A stretch of 64,000 bases of DNA from Flavobacteriales bacterium (GTDB lineage Bacteria; Bacteroidota; Bacteroidia; Flavobacteriales_F; PHOS-HE28): positions 62,001 through 126,000 of the forward strand of contig JADKJM010000008.1 of the NCBI GenBank assembly GCA_016721005.1. Direction: 5' to 3'. A program made the translations under genes and the position numbers. The notes beneath the pieces were generated by a model. That model was not told the DNA's origin, did no database searches, and saw only the letters and a program-made list of their open reading frames with translations. Each line of letters begins with the position of its first letter. The first letter of the stretch is position 1. This document shows positions 42,845 through 49,410 of this stretch, in pieces.

Positions 42845-43873
42845 ATGTTTCTCCAACCCATGACCAGTAAGCGGCCCAGCGCAGGTGTAAGCTTGTTGCT
42901 GGGCTGCTTGCTGGTTGTGGCGCCGCAATTGGCCCACGCACAGAATCTGGTGCCCAATCCGGGCTTTGAGGAACTCGATAGCTGCGCCGCTTGGCCAGCG
43001 ATGTTCAATTTCGCTCCCGGAGCACGACCCAAGTACTGGTTCTGCGCATCTCCCACACCCGACTACTTCCACGTCTGTAAAGACACCATGACCAGCGTTC
43101 CGCTCAATTGCATCACCTTTCAATATCCGTGGGATGGACTCGCGTACACAGGCATGGCCACTTACGATGATGTTATTGGAGCTCGCGAGATGATTAGTGT
43201 GGAACTGATCGGACCGCTAGTGGTTGGTCAGACCTATTATGCAAGCTTTCATGCCAACGCGGCCTTCGGTGGTAATGGGGATTGCATTTGGCCGGTATAT
43301 GCTACGAACAATATCGGTATGCTGTTCACCATGGAATTGAACGAATGCATGGATTCCACCACACCCTTTCCGCTGAGGAATTCCGCTCAAGTGCGCAGCC
43401 TCGATGTGGTATCCGATACTGCGGGCTGGACCTTGGTGAGTGGCAGTTTCGTGGCTGACTCGGCATACAGGTATTTGATCATCGGGAACCAATTCGATAA
43501 TGCCCAGACCGTGCTCTATGATCTTGATCCGGATACGCTTCTGGGTCAGTACGTGGCCTATACCTTGATCGACGGTGTTTGTGTATCACTCGATCCGTTG
43601 GGCTGTCCTTTGGCTAACGGTGTAGCCGACCAGTCAATCCCTGAAGGGCGACTTTACCCGAACCCGGCGAGAGACGAATTGTGGTTGATCCTGGATGGAA
43701 CGGGTACCACTTTGCTGAAGGTTATTGATGCGGTTGGACGAGAGGTATGGCACGGTGGTTCAGTAGGAGTTGGGAAGATGCGATTGGATATTGGGGGTTG
43801 GGCAGTTGGCACGTATGTGCTAATGCTTCAAACAGCGAAGGAGAAGCGCTGGTGGAAGTTCGTTGTGCTGTGA
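42845..43873 (+). CDS. Secreted T9SS type A protein, NLVPNPGFE-type
   Basis: A 342-residue exported protein. The Met at 42845 (or 42860) opens a signal peptide (GVSLLLGCLLVVAPQLAHAQ). The mature start NLVPNPGFEELDSCAAWPA is a known opening of Bacteroidota surface proteins, followed by a jelly-roll-like beta-sandwich with spaced cysteines. The last ~75 residues form a type A sorting domain: LYPNPARDELWLILDGT, VIDAVGREVWHGG, WAVGTYVLMLQTA and a basic end. Export by the type IX system is expected. It is followed 30 bases later by another T9SS gene. GC content is lower than in neighbours, fitting an accessory gene. Confidence 0.82.
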   Translation: MFLQPMTSKRPSAGVSLLLGCLLVVAPQLAHAQNLVPNPGFEELDSCAAWPAMFNFAPGARPKYWFCASPTPDYFHVCKDTMTSVPLNCITFQYPWDGLAYTGMATYDDVIGAREMISVELIGPLVVGQTYYASFHANAAFGGNGDCIWPVYATNNIGMLFTMELNECMDSTTPFPLRNSAQVRSLDVVSDTAGWTLVSGSFVADSAYRYLIIGNQFDNAQTVLYDLDPDTLLGQYVAYTLIDGVCVSLDPLGCPLANGVADQSIPEGRLYPNPARDELWLILDGTGTTLLKVIDAVGREVWHGGSVGVGKMRLDIGGWAVGTYVLMLQTAKEKRWWKFVVL

Positions 43874-43903
43874 AGTGTTCCGGTCGAGTAACAAGACTCG
43901 ATC

Positions 43904-46084
43904 ATGAATTACAATTCAATTCGAAGCGCGTTAGGCTTTATAAGCTTGATGCTGTCTATGCAGGGATATGCGCAAGTGACGCAGACAAATAACAACATAC
44001 TTCTAGCAAATCCTTACTTGGGATGCAATGCGGGTAGTACGCAGCCCTTGCGGATCTACACGAAGAACAACTTCCCGATCAACTTTCGCACGGCGGATAT
44101 TGATCGCATGCGGTTGAACGAGACGGTGACCACCACGATCAATGGGTACACCACTGCCAAGAACGGCTTTCTAGGATTGAGCCCAACGGGTACGTTCTGG
44201 TCGGGTGGGCTGGGCAATCCAGGGCCATTCAGCCGGTTGCACCTGGACGATGGTGGCAATCCGTTGTTGGGAACATACCGCCCATGGATGCGCAACGGCA
44301 TATACATGAGCGGGAACAACGATATGATGTATGTGGGTCAGTTGTACCGCGCGGGGCAAGATGAAAGTGACGCGGTGATCGCATGGGGAGATAACAAGTA
44401 TTCCCCGGCGGGTCCTGACCACTTGCGATTCCTCTTCATGGGCAATGGATACGAAGGGGAGGAGGTCACTCGGATCAATGGCGATGGGTTCTTCGGCATC
44501 GGGAACTTTGATATTGCAGGGCAGGACCCGAATGAGCGATTGGATCTGATCAATCGTACGATCCGCATTCGGCGCTTGATCCCTGATTACAACAACGACA
44601 CGCTTTCGCGTGTTGTAGTGGTTGATAGTACCGGTCGGTTGCATTGGCGGCGGATCAGTACGTGGCCACCAACAGGCGGCGGCGGTGGCGGCTGCGAATG
44701 GACCTTATCCGGTGGGGCTAATAACAACAACGTACTCACTGCTTTCGGAACAAGCACGATCTGTCCGAACGATGCGAACCGGGTTGGCATTGGTACTACC
44801 AATCCATTGGCTAAGCTGCATGTGCGGGTAGTACCTGGCAGTGCGGCAAACTATGGTGCCTATTTCCACTTGGATAACGTGGGCGGCGCAGGAGCTGCTA
44901 TCGAGGTGAACGGCCCAGGGCTATTCAATGTCGGAGCCGATGTGAACGTGCAGGGTGCTCAAAGCGCAACTTGGACGGAAGGAAACGTCGGTGTCCGAAG
45001 CAATGCCTTGGCAGGGATCCCGGGCTACACGTACAGCAACCGGGCCTATACCGGGAATGCTTCTGTGGGGGCTGTGGGTGGCGTACAGGTAACGGACAAT
45101 TTCATCTTCGATGGCCAAACCTCCGTTGGCTCTACGGCCACTGTGGTGAACAACTATGGCTTCCGTGCCCAATTGTGGAACTATGGAACGGTAACCAACA
45201 ACTACGGCGGTCATTTCTGGTCCTGGGGACCCCCCGGAACCTTGACCAACAGTTACGGAGTGCTGGCCATTGCAGAGGGCGGTACGAACAATTATGGCTT
45301 GTTAGCCTATGCCCCGGTAGCAGCCAATAGCAATGCAGCTTGGATCGCCGGCACGGGTGTTATCACCGGCGGTGCATGGTCACCCTCTGACGCCTCGCTG
45401 AAGACTGATATTCAAGAATTGGCGCTTGACCAAGCAACGAGTCCGTTGGACCAGCTTCATCTGCATACCTATTCCTATGATCTGGAGCAATTCCCGTACA
45501 TGGGTCTTCCTGTCGGCGAACAGGTAGGGTTGCTTGCGCAGGAATTGGAAGAAGTGTTACCACGACTTGTTACTGAGGTAACCGCCCCTGAGCACAAGGA
45601 TCGGGAAGGCAATATCCTGCAATCAGCAGTGCCGTTCAAAGCAGTGAACTACACGGGTTTGATCCCATACCTCGTCGCTGGCTATCAAGCACAACAACAG
45701 CAATTGGCTGAACAGGGCGCACGCATTGCCCAGATGCAGGAGCAACTGGCCGCTTGCTGCGCAGGTCTACCTGTGGATGCCGATCAACGTGACCTGCTGA
45801 ATCAAGCAGTTCCGGGTCAAGCCGCTGATCGTACCATGACGATTGCCCCCAATCCCTTTGAAGGCCAAACCACGATCCGGTACAAATTGGATCACAGCGG
45901 CCGCATGCAGCTCATGGCGAACAGCGCCGATGGGAAGCAGTTGCGCGTGTTGAACGAAGCGAACCTTGAAGCCGACCAATATCAGTTCGAGTGGAATACC
46001 AGCGACCTCGCTCCGGGTTTGTACTATGTGACTCTGCTGCTGGATGGTGAGCCCATCGTGAAGAAGGCCGTGAAGGTGAAGTAG
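43904..46084 (+). CDS. Tail-fibre/S74-chaperone domain protein with T9SS sorting domain
   Basis: A 726-residue protein. After a short hydrophobic lead (SALGFISLMLSMQGYAQ) comes a Gly/Asn-rich stalk-like region with repeating motifs such as NNYGF, NYGTVTNNYGGHFW and TNNYGLLAY. At ~493-620 sits an intramolecular chaperone (peptidase S74) domain: WSPSDASLKTDIQELALDQ, then LHTYSYDLEQFPYMGLPVGE and VGLLAQELEEVLPRLVTEV. It resembles the self-cleaving domain of phage tail spikes, with Ser495-Asp at the expected cleavage site. Residues 645-726 are a type A sorting domain (APNPFEGQTTIRYKLDH, DLAPGLYYVTLLLDG, KKAVKVK). Surface adhesin function is inferred. A strong terminator follows. Confidence 0.8.
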   Translation: MNYNSIRSALGFISLMLSMQGYAQVTQTNNNILLANPYLGCNAGSTQPLRIYTKNNFPINFRTADIDRMRLNETVTTTINGYTTAKNGFLGLSPTGTFWSGGLGNPGPFSRLHLDDGGNPLLGTYRPWMRNGIYMSGNNDMMYVGQLYRAGQDESDAVIAWGDNKYSPAGPDHLRFLFMGNGYEGEEVTRINGDGFFGIGNFDIAGQDPNERLDLINRTIRIRRLIPDYNNDTLSRVVVVDSTGRLHWRRISTWPPTGGGGGGCEWTLSGGANNNNVLTAFGTSTICPNDANRVGIGTTNPLAKLHVRVVPGSAANYGAYFHLDNVGGAGAAIEVNGPGLFNVGADVNVQGAQSATWTEGNVGVRSNALAGIPGYTYSNRAYTGNASVGAVGGVQVTDNFIFDGQTSVGSTATVVNNYGFRAQLWNYGTVTNNYGGHFWSWGPPGTLTNSYGVLAIAEGGTNNYGLLAYAPVAANSNAAWIAGTGVITGGAWSPSDASLKTDIQELALDQATSPLDQLHLHTYSYDLEQFPYMGLPVGEQVGLLAQELEEVLPRLVTEVTAPEHKDREGNILQSAVPFKAVNYTGLIPYLVAGYQAQQQQLAEQGARIAQMQEQLAACCAGLPVDADQRDLLNQAVPGQAADRTMTIAPNPFEGQTTIRYKLDHSGRMQLMANSADGKQLRVLNEANLEADQYQFEWNTSDLAPGLYYVTLLLDGEPIVKKAVKVK

Positions 46085-46113
46085 ACTCCCGACGAGGAAT
46101 ACCGGTACCTGTA

Positions 46114-46147
46114 CAATGAACGGCGACCGAAATGTCGCCGTTCATTG
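46114..46147 (+). terminator. Intrinsic terminator after the S74 gene
   Basis: A perfect 14-bp stem (CAATGAACGGCGAC and complement) with a 6-base CGAAAT loop, 29 bases after the stop codon. The run after the stem is only weakly T-rich. Confidence 0.75.
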
Positions 46148-46345
46148 TTCCCACGCGACTTGGTTCGAGCCACGCCACTGACGCTCCCGTGCGCGGCCTG
46201 CGCGTCCTTCTATTTCTATGACAAGTGCAAATGCGGCTTGTAAGGTTTTCCTGATGCGATCACGGCCCAGAGGTGATGGATGATCTTACCGGCGACATTG
46301 TTGAGCACTACGATCGGTCTTTTGCCTTCTGCGATCTTTCGTAGG

Positions 46346-47471
46346 GCGGATTCAACCCACAAACGCAATCGGTGGGTCATTGGGTTAGTTGTTCAAAGAT
46401 GGTGTTTGGCGAGTCGTAGTCGAAGCGCTTGCGTGGCCTGCTATTGAGTTCGTTCTGCACGGCTCGGATCTGTTGGTGGGTGATGGTCCGGAAGTCGGTC
46501 TTCTTGGGGAAGTACTGGCGGATGAGCCCGTTGAGGTTCTCGTTGGATCCACGCTCCCAGCTACGGTAGGGCTTGGCGAAGAAGAAGTCCAGTCGAGTTC
46601 TTCGGCGATACGCTGGTGGTGGGCGACTCTTTGCCGTTGTCGCTGGTGACCGTGTGCCATGGGGCTTCCATTGGCGCAGCGCACGCAAGGCGGCTTGCGC
46701 CACCAAGGCGGCTTCCTTGCGCTTCACCTTGTGCATGAGCAGCATACCGCTGGCGCGGTCGTTGATCGTGAGGATCGCTCCTTGGTGGCCTTTGCCGATG
46801 ATCGTGTCCATCTCCAAGTCGCCGAAGCGTTCGCGCTTCTCCACCACGGCGGGGCGCTGATCGATATCCACCCGACCGATGATGATGCCCCGGCTATCCT
46901 TGGCCGCTCCGCGTTTGCGGTAACGTTTGCCACGCGTACGCAGTTGCTCATGCAAGGAGCCACCGCGCTTCTTGTCCTGCCACACATGCTGGTAGATGCG
47001 CTCGTGGGAAACCATATCGCGGCCCTCGCGCTGGGCTATGCCCACGATCTGCTCAGGGCTGTGTTTGCGCTGGAGCAACTGCTCCACGTGCGCGCGCATG
47101 TCGGCGGTGAACCGCACGGCCTTGGGCTTGTCTTTCTTGCGCTGCGCACTCTTACGCGCCGCCAGATCGGCCATGTAGGAGCCGCTGCGCTGGTCGCAGT
47201 TGCGCCGCAGCTCGCGGCTCAGGGCCGACTGAGACTTGCCGATGGCCTGAGCGATCGCCTGCTGCTGGTGACCGGCTTCCTTCATGCGTTCTATGATGCA
47301 CCTTTGTTCATCGGTGATATGGCTCATGCTTGCAACGGATTGGACCTATGGGACAAGGGTAGGCCCCATCCTCCGTTCAGCGGGAGAGAGGGGCGAAAGC
47401 CTCTCCTCCTTCTGAAGAAATGATAAGCCATCTTGTCGGTCTATCCGATTGCGTTTATGAGTTGAATCCGC
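46346..47471 (-). mobile_element. IS30-family insertion sequence (1,126 bp)
   Basis: The element begins GCGGATTCAAC at 46346 and ends with its inverted copy at 47471. The terminal inverted repeats are 27 bases (left 46346-46372, right 47445-47471) with two mismatches. A 5-base direct repeat GTAGG flanks it (46341-46345 and 47472-47476), a target-site duplication. The transposase gene fills most of the interior on the minus strand. It lies inside the IS110 transposase gene. Confidence 0.92.
46377..47327 (-). pseudogene. IS30-family transposase, internally frameshifted
   Basis: A 316-residue frame with start SHITDEQRCIIERMKEAGHQ, an N-terminal HTH typical of IS30 (AIAQAIGKSQSALSRELRRN), a DDE first Asp in GDLEMDTIIGKGHQG and C-terminal SWERGSNENLNGLIRQYFP, which carries the final Glu. 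The stretch between QWKP and LDFFFAKPY, however, does not look like IS30. In other frames the same DNA reads HTVTSDNGKE and then VAHHQRIAEELD, so three single-base losses (near 46657, 46627 and 46590) shift the frame and then restore it. The second catalytic Asp is lost, so the protein should be inactive unless these are assembly errors. Confidence 0.85.
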
Positions 47472-48336
47472 GTAGGTAATAGTCTCGCAGATCACCTTGA
47501 ACCCTCACGGCGCTGAGTGCCGCTAGGCGCAGCAGGCTTTTGAGGCGTTTGTTGGCGAAGGATGAGGTGCTGGTCTTGCCGCGCACACTGGAGCCGGAGG
47601 TCTTCTCGAAGGGAGCGGCCCCACATAACAGACCAGTTGCCGTGGCGTATTGAAGCGCGTGAAGCCATCGGTATGCGCGATCAGTTCGCTGGAAAGCACG
47701 GGGCCTATGCCACTTACGGTTTGGGCCAAGCGGTTCTTGCGGGAGAGCTCACGATCCTTGTTCACGATGGCCTTGATGGCTTTCTCCGGGTTGGCGATCG
47801 AGCGCTCCAGGAGCTTTGAGCTGGCGCTCCAGTTCGGCTTTCACCAGTTGCTTGGCGCCCCCTGTCATGTACAGTACGTTGTCCTTGATCTGCGCCCGGT
47901 CCTTGCCACGCTCCTTCACCAAGCGCTCGCGCAGGGCCAGCAGGGTCTTCAGTTCGGTGAAGTCCAAGCAGGAATGCTGCAACAGGCGCGCCTTGTCGCC
48001 GAAGCGCTGCGCATATTCGGCGATGCGACGCGCATCCACCCGGTCGCTCTTGCCCCGTTGCATGCCGATGCTCAGTCGGATGTCCGTGGCATGTGCCATC
48101 CAGGTGGGCTGGCCTGTCAGCAGGGTTTTCACCACTCCGTGGCTGTACTGACCGGTGGGTTCCAGGCACACCAGAGTGGTGGTGTCGCAAAGCCCTTGCT
48201 TGCGCCATTTGCGCAACAGGGAGCGCAAGGCCGTTGCGCTGTTCTTGATCCGCTCTTCCTTGGCCAAGGTGCCTTCTTCATTCCGCAAGGCCACATCCAA
48301 TGTCGCCTTGCTCACATCAATTCCTATTGTTCTCAT

Positions 48337-48560
48337 GGTACTTTTTGGGTTGTGTTCTTTACTCACTGAGGGGGCTGAGCAAGGTGTCCTTCGCTTCCAG
48401 AACTCTAACAGGCCCAAAGCCTCATTTTCTATCCGAGCCTTGGACACCGTGGATGCGAGAGGTCCCAATAGACGCACAGGTCTTTCAACCTGAACCTTCG
48501 CCCGGTTCACCTCCCGCATCGCTCGGCTTCCTTCAGTGTGCTTCCAATTCAAAGTTCAGC
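48337..48560 (-). other. IS110 upstream non-coding end, possible bridge-RNA region
   Basis: In IS110-family elements the non-coding sequence before the recombinase start can encode the bridge RNA that guides target choice. Here about 220 bases upstream of the transposase ATG carry no gene. One clear small stem is TGAACC-(7-base loop)-GGTTCA at 48491-48509. I cannot define the element end or the RNA ends from the sequence; target-binding loops were not identified. Confidence 0.35.
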
Positions 48561-48574
48561 GTACAAGCCTAGAG

Positions 48575-48582
48575 TATCTTCG
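48575..48582 (+). promoter_or_regulatory. Candidate -7 element TATCTTCG before the PASTA gene
   Basis: TATCTTCG (TAnnTTyG) ends 9 bases before the PASTA gene ATG, giving a very short leader. No TTG is seen at the expected -33. Confidence 0.45.
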
Positions 48583-48591
48583 CGCACCCTT

Positions 48592-49410
48592 ATGAAACGC
48601 TACCTCCCTACGCTGGCTCCTTTGCTGGTGGCCGCCTTGCTGCTGCTGGGAGGCTGGGCGTGGTTGCGCAACTACACGCGGCACGGGGTGCGTGCCTTGG
48701 TGCCGGACCTGCGCGGAAGGAGCATCGATGAGGCGAACTCGGTCCTGGAGAAGCGCGATCTATTCGCGGTGGTGGTGGATTCGGTGTACACCGAGGAACT
48801 GCCGAAGGGCAGCATTGTGGAGCAGGATCCCGAAGGAGGCAAGGAAGTGAAGCCGGGCCGGAAGGTGTACTTGGTGATCAATGCCAGCCAGCCGAAGATG
48901 ATCGACATGCCCAAGCTGGTGGACCTCTCCAAGCGGCAGGCCATCTCCGTGCTGGAGATCATCGGGCTGAAGGTGAAGGAACTCCAATACAAGCCGGATC
49001 GCTGCGTGGATTGCGTGATCGCGCAACTGTACAAGGGCCAACCCATCGCGCCGGATGAACGCATCCGCAGGGGAGAAGCGATCACCCTGGTCCTTGGTAG
49101 TGGCGATCGTGGTGAACGCGTACCGGTCCCGGATCTGATCGGACTTTCCAATGCCGAAGTGGGCATGGTGCTGAGCATGGCATCGCTGAACGTGGGTGTG
49201 GTGGTGGAGTGCCGCGCATGCAATACGAAGGCGGATTCCTCGTTCGCACGGGTGCGCCGACAATCACCGCCGGCGGATGTGAACAACCGGATCGCCATGG
49301 GCAGTGCCATCGACATCTGGCTCACGGCCGATACCACCGGCCTGCGCCCCGAACCCGGCTGGAACGAACCCGGCCGTTATTCCAAAACAGATACCGCCGA
49401 TGCGCCTTGA
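48592..49410 (+). CDS. Membrane-anchored triple-PASTA protein
   Basis: A 272-residue protein with one N-terminal membrane helix (LPTLAPLLVAALLLLGGWAW) and a periplasmic part of three PASTA-like units: RALVPDLRGRSIDEANSVLE, KMIDMPKLVDLSKRQAISVL with VIAQLYKGQPIAPDERI, and VPVPDLIGLSNAEVGMVLSM with RVRRQSPPAD. PASTA modules bind uncrosslinked peptidoglycan or beta-lactams, as in PknB kinases and PBPs. Here there is no kinase domain, so it may only sense or scaffold the cell wall. The start at 48592 gives a short basic cap before the helix. It overlaps the next gene by 11 bases. Confidence 0.85.
   Translation: MKRYLPTLAPLLVAALLLLGGWAWLRNYTRHGVRALVPDLRGRSIDEANSVLEKRDLFAVVVDSVYTEELPKGSIVEQDPEGGKEVKPGRKVYLVINASQPKMIDMPKLVDLSKRQAISVLEIIGLKVKELQYKPDRCVDCVIAQLYKGQPIAPDERIRRGEAITLVLGSGDRGERVPVPDLIGLSNAEVGMVLSMASLNVGVVVECRACNTKADSSFARVRRQSPPADVNNRIAMGSAIDIWLTADTTGLRPEPGWNEPGRYSKTDTADAP

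Larger units (their letters stand above)
46216..48336 (-). pseudogene. IS110-family transposase gene, interrupted by IS30 and frameshifted
   Basis: A DEDD-type transposase of about 330 residues if reconstructed. It starts MRTIGIDVSKATLDVALR (first Asp), then CLEPTGQYSHG (Glu) and KSDRVDARRIAEYAQ (two Asp). A one-base gain near 47806-47813 shifts the frame before KAIVNKDRELSRKN; a one-base loss in a G-run near 47620 shifts it before APFEKTSGSSVRGK, which holds the conserved Ser. Coding then reaches DLRDYY and is cut at 47472 by an IS30 element. Beyond it, LRKIAEGKRPIVVLNNVAGK and LHLS complete the C-terminus at 46345-46216. Taking out the IS30 and one target copy rejoins DYY to LRK in frame. 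Confidence 0.85.

Noticed and set aside
42598..43123. Minus-strand frames over the start of the T9SS gene at 42845
   Set aside because: They are antisense to a signal-peptide-bearing gene; only the last 14 codons (42598-42642) are kept, as part of a candidate small transcript.
46377..47327. Calling the IS30 transposase an intact, active gene because its frame is full length
   Set aside because: About 25 central residues are out of frame and the second catalytic Asp is lost; see the finding on compensating indels.
48538..48591. An earlier in-frame start for the PASTA protein (48538)
   Set aside because: It would add 18 residues before the membrane helix and start upstream of the best -7 box.
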